Assembly (NCBI GenBank): GCA_029210545.1 | Contig: JARGFV010000072.1 | Coordinates: 1-13,314, forward strand | DNA: 13,314 bases | Direction of reading: 5' to 3' | Source of the DNA: a bacterium | GTDB lineage: Bacteria; BMS3Abin14 | In this document: positions 1 through 7,037 of the stretch, one piece after another | Layout of the letters: every line of letters starts with the position of its first letter | Position numbering within the stretch: the stretch's first letter is position 1 | The notes under the pieces: generated by a model | What the model was told of the DNA's origin: nothing | Seen by the model: the letters and a program-made list of their open reading frames with translations, nothing else | The model's database searches: none | Made by a program: the position numbers and the translations under genes

Positions 1-73
1 TAGTGCCATTCCCATTTATCTTTAATTGCCACACAGTTAGCTGACATCTCATTTGCATCATGAATAATGCGGG

Positions 74-1618
74 CTAGTTCCCTTCCCCTTCCAGTTTCTC
101 CAGGGCTACGTCGATCTCCCCCATCAGCTCTTCCGCCGATTCGTGGGAGAGGTTGCCCTGGATCATCATCTCGTAGAGGGTGCTCTTCTGCAGGGTGAGG
201 CTGGCCTGGCGGGTACGGTTTTCCCAGGAAAGCTGGACAGCGGGGTCGGTCTCAAGCTCCTCCATCCGGAACCGGGCGACCCTCAGATCTTCCTCCAGTT
301 CCCCCGCCACCTTGTCGTGGATCGCTCTGGACACCCGTCCGGAGGCAAGCTTCTGCCGCAGTTCGTCAAGAGCCTTGCTGAGCGCCACTAACCGGGCCAC
401 GGTACGTTCGTACTGTTCTTCCTCTTCGAGCCTGCCGCCTAACCCCAGCATGTGAACCAGTGGAGACATGGTCAGCCCCTGGATGGTCAGGGAGAGGAAA
501 ACCACCCCGAAGACGAGGTTGACGATGAACCCCCTCTCCGGGATATCGGGGAGTCCCAGTGCCAGGGCCACGGGGATCGACCCGTGGATCCCCCCCCAGT
601 TGATGACGTGGAACCACCGGACAGGGATCCTCTCTCCGGACATGTTGAGCAGGAGCAGGGACGGATAGCACGCCGCCGCCCTGGCGAGGGTGACGATGAC
701 AAACGCCGCCAGGATGGTGGGCCAGATGGCCCACAGCTCGGGCAGGTGGATCTGGGTGCCGATCAAGAGGAAGATCAGGGAGTTGATGACGAAGGCCGCG
801 ATCTCCCAGAAGTTCTTGATGGCGAGGCGGGTCGTGGGGCTCATGGCCAGGCGCGCGCCCTGGTTGCCCACCAGGACTCCGGCGGCAACCACGGCCATGA
901 CCCCGGAGACGTGGAAGGTGTGCTCCGCCACCAGGAAGGCCCCGAAGGCCAGAAGTACCGTGATCAGCACTTCCAGGACGTGGTCGTCCAGGCGTTTTAA
1001 AAAGAGGAACGCCAGGTAACCGAGGACGAGGCCGACGATGAGCCCCCCGATAACGACCTTGAAAAAAAGGAGGGTCGAGGCCCCGATGTTGAGGGTGCCT
1101 GAAGTTACGATGCCCAACAGGACGCTGTAAAGGACGATGCCGGTTCCATCGTTGAATACCGACTCGCCCTCGACGATCATGGACAGGCGCCTGGATACTC
1201 CCAGCTTTTTGAAAAGAGCCAGAACCGAAATGGGGTCGGTGGGGGTGATCATCACTCCCACCAGGAGGGCCACGGTCATGGGCAGGCCCGTGACTTTCAG
1301 TATGGCGTACCCGGCCAGGAAACCCGAGGCGATGAGTCCCGGGAAGGCCAGGGTGCCGATGGCCTTCATGTTTCGGCGCAGGTCGGTCAGTTCGAAATGG
1401 ATAGCTCCCTCGAAGAGAAGGGGGGGCAGGAAAATAAAGAGGATGAGTTCCTCGGTGAGATGGTAAGGCTGGACCCCGGTAAGGCTCACGAAAAGGCCGC
1501 CCATGACCAGCGCGATGGTGTAGGGCAGCCTGATATACTTGACCACAACAGCGATACCCGCCGCGATGGTCAGCAGGGTCAGGAACTGGATCTCGGAGCT
1601 TATAAGGGTAGGGTCCAT
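74..1618 (-). CDS. CPA1/NhaP-type cation:proton antiporter with cytoplasmic C-terminal helix tail
   Basis: A 514-residue inner membrane protein that should exchange Na+ or K+ for H+. Residues about 10-390 are a run of hydrophobic segments typical of a 12-13 TM antiporter. Visible family motifs are FLPPLLFEGA (63-72), TPTDP with Asp128, and EGESVFNDGTG, whose Asn156-Asp157 pair is the ion-binding ND motif of electroneutral CPA1 exchangers. Residues about 395-514 form a charged, probably helical cytoplasmic tail, likely regulatory. One departure is WGGIHGSIP at 341-349: most NhaP/NHE proteins have Arg where His345 sits. The ATG at 1618 has a weak ribosome binding site, but starting later would delete the first membrane helix. 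The gene stands alone; the upstream gap holds period-7 repeats. The family is clear from the motifs; the transported ion is not. Confidence 0.93.
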   Translation of the reverse strand: MDPTLISSEIQFLTLLTIAAGIAVVVKYIRLPYTIALVMGGLFVSLTGVQPYHLTEELILFIFLPPLLFEGAIHFELTDLRRNMKAIGTLAFPGLIASGFLAGYAILKVTGLPMTVALLVGVMITPTDPISVLALFKKLGVSRRLSMIVEGESVFNDGTGIVLYSVLLGIVTSGTLNIGASTLLFFKVVIGGLIVGLVLGYLAFLFLKRLDDHVLEVLITVLLAFGAFLVAEHTFHVSGVMAVVAAGVLVGNQGARLAMSPTTRLAIKNFWEIAAFVINSLIFLLIGTQIHLPELWAIWPTILAAFVIVTLARAAACYPSLLLLNMSGERIPVRWFHVINWGGIHGSIPVALALGLPDIPERGFIVNLVFGVVFLSLTIQGLTMSPLVHMLGLGGRLEEEEQYERTVARLVALSKALDELRQKLASGRVSRAIHDKVAGELEEDLRVARFRMEELETDPAVQLSWENRTRQASLTLQKSTLYEMMIQGNLSHESAEELMGEIDVALEKLEGEGN

Positions 1619-1625
1619 TGGAAAC

Positions 1626-1660
1626 CAAGGTTAAAGGTTCAAGGTTCAAGGTTCAAGGGT
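1626..1660. repeat. Period-7 tandem repeat, locus A1 (CAAGGTT)
   Basis: Five consecutive 7-nt units, CAAGGTT, AAAGGTT, CAAGGTT, CAAGGTT and CAAGGGT, lie just upstream of the antiporter start codon. The spacing is exact and the variation is confined to two positions. Confidence 0.9.
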
Positions 1661-1675
1661 AAACATGGAAATATA

Positions 1676-1710
1676 GGAACAGGGAACAGGGAAGGAGGGA
1701 GACGGAAGAA
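1676..1710. repeat. Period-7 purine repeat, locus A2 (GGAACAG)
   Basis: GGAACAG, GGAACAG, GGAAGGA, GGGAGAC and GGAAGAA follow each other at a 7-nt step, 15 nt after locus A1. The purine-rich stretch is largely complementary to the pyrimidine-rich DNA at about 1761-1785, which is the 3' end of the thioesterase gene, so a hairpin ending that transcript is possible. Confidence 0.65.
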
Positions 1711-1747
1711 GAGCAAAAACTTTCCGTACGCTCCCGGGCTTTGCCTG

Positions 1748-2161
1748 TTATTTCATATTCTTCCTTCCTCCTTCCACCTTCTCGTTAAGCGTGCGGTAGA
1801 ATCGATCCGTATCGATAATGGCGCGCTCGATATGGCCTTCGGCCACCTTTTCCACCTCGTCGTGGACTACCGCCTTGAACAGGTACCGGACCCCTTTTAC
1901 CTCTTTCAAGGTTACCGTGGTCGTTACCGACATGCCGGGGGGGGTAGGTTTCAGATGCCTGACCGATATCCAGGTGCCCACCGATATCTCCGTTTCCTTC
2001 ATGACAGGAGCCAGGGCATCGGTGGCTGCATTTTCGAACAAAAGGGCTATCATGGGAGTAGCAAGAACGTCCACTCCCGTATTACCCATGGTGCTCGCCA
2101 AGTGACTTTCGTCCACTGTGATCGTATATATCCCTGTTGTTCCGGCCTCAAGACGTTTCAT
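1748..2161 (-). CDS. FlK-like hotdog-fold acyl-CoA thioesterase
   Basis: A 137-residue single-domain protein of the FlK (fluoroacetyl-CoA thioesterase-like) family, cytoplasmic, expected to hydrolyse a short acyl-CoA thioester. The FlK catalytic triad Thr42-Glu50-His76 is matched with identical spacing by Thr35 (VLATP), Glu43 (LFENAA) and His69 (SVRHLKPTPPG). The following GMSV and the late GHIERAIID stretch are also typical of the fold. The length is normal for the family. The start is ATG 2161, preceded on the minus strand by a strong AAAGGAGG. It is divergent from citrate synthase and shares its intergenic region. The substrate cannot be read from sequence: most bacterial members are not linked to fluoroacetate, and general short-chain acyl-CoA housekeeping is more likely. 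Confidence 0.88.
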   Translation of the reverse strand: MKRLEAGTTGIYTITVDESHLASTMGNTGVDVLATPMIALLFENAATDALAPVMKETEISVGTWISVRHLKPTPPGMSVTTTVTLKEVKGVRYLFKAVVHDEVEKVAEGHIERAIIDTDRFYRTLNEKVEGGRKNMK

Positions 2162-2468
2162 TTAACCTCCTTTCCTGCTGTGAAAGTAACCACAGGTGAC
2201 CATTTGAGTCAAGTATTATGGCAGGTCGTGTGAAAAATCACTTGCACATGTGCAGGTTTATACGGTATTTTGTATACAATCTTACGGCCCCCATGGATGG
2301 CGGCCTGTTCACTGCGCACGGTTCAGCGTACATTGTCCGGAAGCCGTGCTCCTTCCAGGAATAAAGGCCTGTCCCAGTGCGGGTCTGGCTGTCATGAAAC
2401 AAGGGGACCATTCGCATCGATCTCAAACCGGTAAGCGAAGCAGTCAAAGTCAGGAGAGGAGTCTAGTT
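2162..2468. other. Divergent intergenic region with two abutting palindromes and a long citrate synthase leader
   Basis: This 307-nt gap separates the thioesterase (minus) from citrate synthase (plus). It contains TGTGA-AAAA-TCACT (2229-2242), with the 5-4-5 geometry of CRP/FNR-superfamily sites, directly followed by the perfect 12-bp palindrome TGCACATGTGCA (2243-2254). A plausible but weak plus-strand promoter overlaps them. The remaining roughly 190 nt up to the citrate synthase start is open in the citrate synthase frame from 2250, but its translation has no citrate synthase similarity, so I treat it as untranslated leader. I do not recognise a riboswitch in it. Confidence 0.55.
2229..2254. 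promoter_or_regulatory. Candidate operator: CRP/FNR-like inverted repeat plus 12-bp palindrome
   Basis: The inverted repeat TGTGA-N4-TCACT is followed without a gap by TGCACATGTGCA. A TTGCAC at 2242-2247 could serve as a -35 element with TATTTT at 2266-2271 (18-nt spacer), or TACAAT at 2275-2280 could be the -10. Any regulator bound here would sit on the promoter between two metabolic genes. The identity of the regulator is not known. Confidence 0.35.
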
Positions 2469-3746
2469 ATGGGTAAATTGCACGAGAAGTTCGGTGGTGA
2501 CCTTCCCGCCCTTCGCGATGACATCCGGGAGCTCGTAAAGAGCTATGGAGATGTCGTCCTGTCCGAAGCCACTGTTGCTCAGGCCTACGGCGGCATGAGG
2601 GGTATCAAGAGCATGATCTGCGACACCTCGGAGGTCAGCCCTGACAAGGGCCTCATCATCCGGGGCATTCCACTTCTGGAGATCACGGACAAGCTCCCCG
2701 AAGAGATCTTCTGGCTGCTCGTCACAGGTGAACTGCCCAACGGGGCGGAGCTCAAGGACCTGCAGGCCGACCTTACCGCAAGATCAGGTGTGCCAGGCTA
2801 CGTCTGGGACGTGCTCAGGGCCATGCCCAAGGACTCCCACCCCATGGCGATGATCTGTGTCGGCATCCTGGCGATGCAGAACCTTTCCCAGTACGCCAAG
2901 GCCTACGCCGCCGGCGTCAAGAAAACGGAGTACTGGGAGTCCACCATGGAAGACGTCCTGGACCTCATCGCCAAGCTCCCCGAGCTGGCGGCGGGTATCT
3001 ACCGGATCCGCTTCCACGACGGCAAACTGATCCCCCACGACAAGAGCCTCGACTGGGGCGGCAACATGGCCAAGATGCTGGGCCTGCCTGATCCTGACGG
3101 CAACCTGGCCGACCTCATGCGCCTGTACCTGACCCTGCACTCGGACCACGAGAGCGGCAACGTCAGCGCCCACGCGTGTCACACCATCGGTTCGGCTCTG
3201 TCTGATTTCTACTATTCCCTGGCCGGCGGCCTCGCTGGCCTGGCCGGACCGCTTCACGGCCTGGCCAACCAGGAGTGCCTGGCCTTCGTCCTCGAGATGA
3301 TCGACAAGTACGGCGGGGCCCCCACGGACGAGCAGCTCACCGAGTACTGCTGGGCCACCCTCAACGGCGGCAAGGTCATCCCCGGCTACGGCCACGCCGT
3401 TCTCAGGGTCACCGACCCCCGCTACGTCGCCCAGGTGAACTGGGGCAAGGAGAGGATCCCGGAGGACCCGGTTTTCAAGACCGTGGCAAAGATGTTCGAC
3501 CTGGTGCCCGGCATCCTCAAGGAGCAGGGCAAGGCCAAGAACCCCTGGCCCAACGTGGACGCCGCCTCCGGCTCCCTGGTCTACCACTTCGGCATCAAGG
3601 AGTTCCCCTTCTACACCGTCTTGTTCAGCGTTTCCCGCGCCCTCGGCGTCGGGGCCCAGCTGATCTACAACCGGGCTCTCGGGGCTCCCATCGAGAGGCC
3701 CAAGTCGGTCACGACCAATTTTGTCAAGGGTTTCGTCAAGAAGTAG
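2469..3746 (+). CDS. gltA: Citrate synthase, eukaryotic (mitochondrial-like) type
   Basis: A 425-residue cytoplasmic enzyme condensing acetyl-CoA and oxaloacetate to citrate, the entry step of the TCA cycle. It belongs to the mitochondrial-like class described in Geobacter rather than the common Gram-negative hexameric type. The pig enzyme residues His274, His320 and Asp375 correspond to His263 (GPLHGLAN), His309 (PGYGHAVLR) and Asp364 (WPNVDAASG), with exactly the same spacings of 46 and 55. The substrate-binding arginines 329, 401 and 421 correspond to Arg318, Arg390 and Arg410, again at exact spacing. The start is ATG 2469 behind AGGAGAGGAG; the frame is open further upstream to 2250, but that extension is not family-like. 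It is monocistronic and ends in a strong terminator. The gene symbol follows common usage. Confidence 0.97.
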   Translation: MGKLHEKFGGDLPALRDDIRELVKSYGDVVLSEATVAQAYGGMRGIKSMICDTSEVSPDKGLIIRGIPLLEITDKLPEEIFWLLVTGELPNGAELKDLQADLTARSGVPGYVWDVLRAMPKDSHPMAMICVGILAMQNLSQYAKAYAAGVKKTEYWESTMEDVLDLIAKLPELAAGIYRIRFHDGKLIPHDKSLDWGGNMAKMLGLPDPDGNLADLMRLYLTLHSDHESGNVSAHACHTIGSALSDFYYSLAGGLAGLAGPLHGLANQECLAFVLEMIDKYGGAPTDEQLTEYCWATLNGGKVIPGYGHAVLRVTDPRYVAQVNWGKERIPEDPVFKTVAKMFDLVPGILKEQGKAKNPWPNVDAASGSLVYHFGIKEFPFYTVLFSVSRALGVGAQLIYNRALGAPIERPKSVTTNFVKGFVKK

Positions 3747-3768
3747 GGCAAGCAGTTCAGCGATCCTC

Positions 3769-3804
3769 AAATGCCCGGGCGGGAAACCGCCCGGGCATTT
3801 TTTT
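3769..3804 (+). terminator. Strong intrinsic terminator of citrate synthase
   Basis: A perfect 14-bp stem (3769-3782 with 3787-3800) closes a GAAA tetraloop and runs into seven T residues (3798-3804). The stem is almost entirely G+C. It begins 22 nt after the citrate synthase stop codon. The upstream A residues pair with the T tract, so it could act weakly on the other strand too. Confidence 0.96.
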
Positions 3805-3882
3805 GCGAAAAGTTATCTAACCGCAGCGCGGCCGGCTGGAAGGCCGCTCCGCAAAGTTTAAAAGCAAAGGGGAAAATGTTTT

Positions 3883-3905
3883 GTGAAATGCTCCGGACAT
3901 TTCAC
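3883..3905. repeat. Perfect 8-bp inverted repeat in the gap after citrate synthase
   Basis: GTGAAATG (3883-3890) and CATTTCAC (3898-3905) flank the 7-nt loop CTCCGGA. There is no T tract, so it is not a standard terminator. It could be an operator or RNA hairpin upstream of the PP-loop gene. The rest of this 227-nt gap shows nothing else I can assign except the heptad repeat at 3984-4004. Confidence 0.5.
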
Positions 3906-3983
3906 CTGGTTTGCTTTACCCTGCGTACCCTGCGGTGGATCAGCCTGTCGCCTTTCTGGACTTGTGGGCAAAGTTAGTCTAAG

Positions 3984-4004
3984 TCTGTAATCAGTGATCA
4001 GCCA
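3984..4004. repeat. Period-7 repeat, locus B (TAATCAG/TGATCAG)
   Basis: Three 7-nt steps, TCTGTAA, TCAGTGA and TCAGCCA, lie just upstream of the PP-loop gene. The heptamer is the reverse complement type of the one near 10735-10755. The array is short, so on its own it would be weak evidence. Confidence 0.5.
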
Positions 4005-4031
4005 CCATGGCCTTTTCTTCGGAGATCTGAA

Positions 4032-5045
4032 TTGACCCGGAAAAATAAAAGCGAATCCAAAACCGTTTCAGCCCTCGGCCTTCTCTCCGGCGGTCTGGAC
4101 AGCATGCTGGCCGCGGAACTTCTAAGGCGGCAGGGTGTCCAGGTCACAGCCGTCATCTTCACCACCCCGTTTTTCGGCAGCGCCCGGGGAGAAGCGGCAG
4201 CCAGGCGCCTTGGTATCCCCTGCCGGGTGGAGGACATCACCGTCGATCACCTCGTCATGGTCAAGGCGCCAAAGTACGGCTACGGGAAGAACATGAACCC
4301 CTGTATCGATTGTCACGCCATGATGTTTGCCAGGGCCGGCGACCTGATGAAGCAGCTCGATGCTGATTTTCTTTTCTCGGGTGAAGTCCTGGGCCAAAGG
4401 CCGATGTCCCAGAATATCAGAGCCCTCGGGCTGGTGGAAAAAACCTCCGGTTACGAAGGTCTTCTCCTGCGCCCCCTGTCGGCGAAACTGCTTCCCGGGA
4501 CCGAGCCGGAGAATATGGGGCTCGTGGACAGGGAGGCGCTCCTTGACATCCAGGGTCGGTCGCGCAAGAGACAGATGGAGCTGGCCGGCCAATGGGGAAT
4601 ACAGGAGTACCCGAACCCGGGAGGCGGGTGCCTGCTCACAGATCCGGGTTTTTCGGTCCGGCTCAGGGACCTTTTCGATCACATGCCGGATGCGGGCGCC
4701 ACGGACGTTGAAAGACTGAAATATGGAAGACATTTCAGGCTGCCCGGGGGCACCAGGGTAGTGGTGGGGCGGCACCGGGAGGACAACGAAGCTCTCGAAC
4801 TCCTGGCGGGCCCGGGAGACATCCTGCTCAAGCACGACGGCGTTCCCGGTCCCCTGACACTCCTCGATCCGAAGGCCCCGTCAGAGGAAATAGAGATGGC
4901 CGCCTCCATCGCGGCCAGGTACGGAAAAGATCCGAACAAGAATCAGCCCGTATCTGTCAGGGTCCTGTTCCCGGATGGCGATGAGAACGTCCTGGAAGTC
5001 CGGCCCATGGGCCTGGTCGAACTTGAGGCATACCGTGTCGGATGA
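4032..5045 (+). CDS. PP-loop ATPase of thiouridine-synthase (ThiI/MnmA-like) type with C-terminal NFACT-R-like domain
   Basis: A 337-residue cytoplasmic protein. The N-terminal HUP/PP-loop ATPase domain has the ATP pyrophosphatase signature SGGLDS (19-24). PCIDCH gives a Cys91-X2-Cys94 pair and NPGGGCLLTDPGF includes Cys200; adenylating sulfur-transfer enzymes use such cysteines. From about 200 to 337 the pattern YGRHFRLPGG...VVVGRHREDNEALE resembles the NFACT-R (DUF814) RNA-associated domain that occurs fused to ThiI-like ATPases. The likely role is thiolation of a tRNA uridine; the exact position is unknown. Databases often mislabel relatives as thiamine biosynthesis or tRNA methyltransferase. 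The start is TTG 4032, chosen for the GGAG at 4021-4024 and because the PP-loop is near the N-terminus. The last 11 nt overlap the Smr gene, implying coupled translation. Confidence 0.85.
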   Translation: MTRKNKSESKTVSALGLLSGGLDSMLAAELLRRQGVQVTAVIFTTPFFGSARGEAAARRLGIPCRVEDITVDHLVMVKAPKYGYGKNMNPCIDCHAMMFARAGDLMKQLDADFLFSGEVLGQRPMSQNIRALGLVEKTSGYEGLLLRPLSAKLLPGTEPENMGLVDREALLDIQGRSRKRQMELAGQWGIQEYPNPGGGCLLTDPGFSVRLRDLFDHMPDAGATDVERLKYGRHFRLPGGTRVVVGRHREDNEALELLAGPGDILLKHDGVPGPLTLLDPKAPSEEIEMAASIAARYGKDPNKNQPVSVRVLFPDGDENVLEVRPMGLVELEAYRVG

Positions 5046-5343
5046 GCCGGTCCGGATACCGGTGGACGGGGTCCTGGACCTGCACACTTTTCAGCCGAAG
5101 GAAGTGGCCGACCTGGTGGAAGAGTATCTTGCGGTCTGCCGCAGCGAGGGGATACTCCAGGTCCGGATCATCCACGGAAAGGGAAAGGGCGTCCAGCGCC
5201 GGATCGTCAGGTCCCTCCTCGAAAAGCTGGACTATGTAGCCGATTACCGGAATGCGGAGGAAACGGCAGGCGGATGGGGAGCGACAACGGTCGTTCTCAA
5301 GGCAAAAAGTCCATCAGGTATTGAAAGAACATGGAGCAAATGA
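5035..5343 (+). CDS. Stand-alone Smr-domain protein
   Basis: A 102-residue cytoplasmic protein consisting of little more than one Smr (small MutS-related) domain. The core motifs are VLDLHTF (Leu-Asp-Leu-His, 14-17), IIHGKGKGVQRR (HGKGKG at 47-52) and GGWGATTVVLK (79-89), which is the usual order. Smr domains act as nucleases on DNA or RNA, including mRNA cleavage on stalled or collided ribosomes in the SmrB class. The start is GTG 5035, preceded by GAGG at 5025-5028 and overlapping the preceding gene by 11 nt; an in-frame start further upstream at 4975 would lie deep inside that gene. Together with the PP-loop protein it makes a two-gene unit apparently aimed at RNA. Whether the target is tRNA, mRNA or DNA cannot be told. 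Confidence 0.9.
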   Translation: MSDEPVRIPVDGVLDLHTFQPKEVADLVEEYLAVCRSEGILQVRIIHGKGKGVQRRIVRSLLEKLDYVADYRNAEETAGGWGATTVVLKAKSPSGIERTWSK

Positions 5344-5369
5344 AAGGCGGAAGTCCGGATTTCGTGTTC

Positions 5370-5398
5370 TTGTTGGTCAAGTCAAATTCAGTTATTAT
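5370..5398 (+). promoter_or_regulatory. Candidate sigma-70 promoter for the 5458 gene
   Basis: TTGTTG (5370-5375), a 17-nt spacer and TATTAT (5393-5398) lie about 60 nt before the start of the secreted protein gene. The -10 is a 5/6 match and the -35 is weak. Confidence 0.4.
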
Positions 5399-5457
5399 GG
5401 TTGCGTACCATATGTGGCGTTTCTATTGATATTGTCCATTTTGTCAGAGGTCCCTGC

Positions 5458-6483
5458 ATGAAACGGGTAGCGTTCCTGTGTTTGTTATCCCTCATCCTGA
5501 CGGCATCCGCAGTCCCGGAGGCTTACGGTGAATTAATGCGGGGGGGCGCCACTTTAAGTTCTGTTTCCTCGGTAGTGAAGATAAGCAGGGAAGGCAACGG
5601 ACTCGACTCTCTCACGGAGGGAGAGGTGCTGTATGTTTTCACGGAAACAGGTGATCCTGTATCCCAGATCGTCGTAAGGGACATCTTCTCAGACGAGATC
5701 CACAGTGAACCGCTTCCCGATGCGGTGGGGAGGCAGATCCGGGAAAGCGGGGCTATCCTTATTTTCAGCAACCTCAGGGAATACGGGGATTTTATCAAGG
5801 CCTACCTGGACGGATCCAAGGAGGCCTTCGGGAATTTCATCACCAGCCATCCTGACAGCGAACTGCGCGAAGAAGCACAGCGTGTTTTTGATGGCATCGT
5901 TTACCGGCCATACAAACTCCAGGGGACACCCCAGGCGCTGAACGAATTTATCGAGAAGAACCCGGAAAATTACTACGTCAGGAATGCTTTGAGAAGAAGG
6001 GATGATCTTTTTTACCAGCCGGTCAAGAGTATGGACCGGATCAGCTGTTACCGATGGTTCGTCTCAAACTACCCTGACAACATTAATGTTGACGGGGCCA
6101 TGGAACGCATCAGTGAACTACTCTCCATCTATGAAAATACCACCCTCGAGGAGGTGGCCAGATATCCTCGAAGTCATAAGGAGAAGAAGATCAAATTTTC
6201 CTGTTACCTGCAAAGCGCGCTGCCGGTGTACGTTGAGGGCCCTGGCGTCGGTAGAAAAACAGCACAGTTCAGCAGCCCCAGGAACGTTGGCGAGTACCTC
6301 AATTTCCAGGTTGAAGTGAAAGGCATCGTTTTATGGAGGCTTTTTGTCAACAGGGAGGATGAGACGGTTGTAAAAACGATCCTGGAGGCACGAAAGGGCG
6401 AGAAAATCCACGTGTATGGTGTCGTGTTCGATGCCACCGGTGGCGCTCCATGGATCGACGTGGATGATGTCGAAAAAAACTGA
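5458..6483 (+). CDS. Secreted protein of unknown function with helical repeats and a C-terminal OB-like region
   Basis: A 341-residue protein that I do not recognise. It begins with a clear signal peptide (basic MKR, a hydrophobic stretch to about residue 19, likely cleavage near AYG/ELM), so it should be periplasmic; there is no lipobox Cys. Residues about 115-235 show repeated helical units ending in HPDS, NPEN and YPDN after an aromatic-rich helix, like degenerate tetratricopeptide units. The last 90 residues are beta-rich (YLNFQVEVKGIVLW, GEKIHVYGVVFDATGG, WIDVDDVE) and resemble a small OB fold. The start is ATG 5458 with AGAGG 7 nt upstream; the longer reading from 5401 would put residues before a perfect signal peptide. 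It is followed after 18 nt by a membrane protein gene and probably forms an operon with it. Confidence 0.8.
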   Translation: MKRVAFLCLLSLILTASAVPEAYGELMRGGATLSSVSSVVKISREGNGLDSLTEGEVLYVFTETGDPVSQIVVRDIFSDEIHSEPLPDAVGRQIRESGAILIFSNLREYGDFIKAYLDGSKEAFGNFITSHPDSELREEAQRVFDGIVYRPYKLQGTPQALNEFIEKNPENYYVRNALRRRDDLFYQPVKSMDRISCYRWFVSNYPDNINVDGAMERISELLSIYENTTLEEVARYPRSHKEKKIKFSCYLQSALPVYVEGPGVGRKTAQFSSPRNVGEYLNFQVEVKGIVLWRLFVNREDETVVKTILEARKGEKIHVYGVVFDATGGAPWIDVDDVEKN

Positions 6484-6501
6484 TCCACCGGGAGGTGAGC
6501 C

Positions 6502-6867
6502 GTGACCTGGTATCTTTACATCGTTGCGCTGATGTTTATCGTTACAGGCAGTTTTCTCATCCTCGACACCGACAAGGCCCGGGAGCTGAGCCAGTCCTGG
6601 CTGGAAAGCGGCAACTACCGTCTCTGGGGTGTCGCCGCCGCCGTGTTCGGGATCCTGCTGGCAGTGGCCAGCTTCTGGAGCGGGGTGGTCTGGTTCCTTT
6701 TCCTCCTTGGACTGCTTGTCGGCGGGATGGGCATCTTCATCTTCGTGGGCGAGGAGGCAAAGGTCGCTCCCCTCATCAGGACCTGGACCTCCATTTCGGA
6801 CCGGGGGCTCAGGCTGTGGGGCCTCATCCTCGTGGTGACCGGAACGGCGATCCTGTCGTGGGTGTAA
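6502..6867 (+). CDS. Small four-helix inner membrane protein, function unknown
   Basis: A 121-residue protein made almost wholly of four membrane segments (about residues 3-21, 42-60, 62-82 and 104-120). It has an internal pseudo-repeat: YRLWGVAAAVFGILL at 39-53 and LRLWGLILVVTGTAIL at 102-117 look like copies of one helix, with the N-terminal helix (LYIVALMFIVTGSFLIL) a looser third version. The start is GTG 6502, fixed by an excellent GGAGGTGA at 6491-6498. It lies 18 nt behind the secreted protein gene and is probably co-transcribed with it. Nothing in the sequence suggests transport or catalysis. It could be an accessory membrane anchor. It is a real gene on codon pattern and ribosome binding site, but I cannot name it. 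Confidence 0.75.
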   Translation: MTWYLYIVALMFIVTGSFLILDTDKARELSQSWLESGNYRLWGVAAAVFGILLAVASFWSGVVWFLFLLGLLVGGMGIFIFVGEEAKVAPLIRTWTSISDRGLRLWGLILVVTGTAILSWV

Positions 6868-6886
6868 ATATGGGCCAAAGAGGCCC

Positions 6887-6956
6887 GCGCGAAGTACAAA
6901 GAGCGAAGCTCGAAGGACAAGCCTTCACTTCGCACATCGCGCTTTGCTCTTCGCGC
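6887..6956. repeat. Heptad-repeat hairpin, locus C (CGCGAAG)
   Basis: The left arm has five 7-nt units (CGCGAAG, TACAAAG, AGCGAAG, CTCGAAG, GACAAGC at 6888-6922). The right arm (6923-6957) reads back the same motif on the other strand, in 7-nt steps. The ends GCGCGAAG (6887-6894) and CTTCGCGC (6949-6956) pair perfectly. No T tract follows. It fills most of the gap between the membrane protein and the 193-residue gene. Confidence 0.8.
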
Positions 6957-7037
6957 TGCCTGTTGAAAACATGCCGAAGCAGCGATTTGTGAGTAACAAG
7001 TGCCAGACGGGCTGAACGAAGCGACAGAAAGGCACCT

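Noticed and set aside
366-1649. A 427-residue minus-strand reading frame overlapping the antiporter
   Set aside because: Pro/Arg/Gly/His-rich translation with no domain; it is a frame shadow of the antiporter gene in GC-rich DNA.
1397-2233. A 278-residue plus-strand frame across the antiporter and thioesterase
   Set aside because: It runs antisense through two well-supported genes and through the repeats between them, and shows no recognisable fold.
2250-2468. A 73-residue N-terminal extension of citrate synthase
   Set aside because: Not similar to citrate synthases and not a targeting peptide; a strong ribosome binding site sits before ATG 2469.
2784-3770. A 328-residue frame antisense to citrate synthase
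   Set aside because: Low-complexity Val/Gly/Asp/Ala-rich shadow of a GC-rich gene, which also ends in the terminator.
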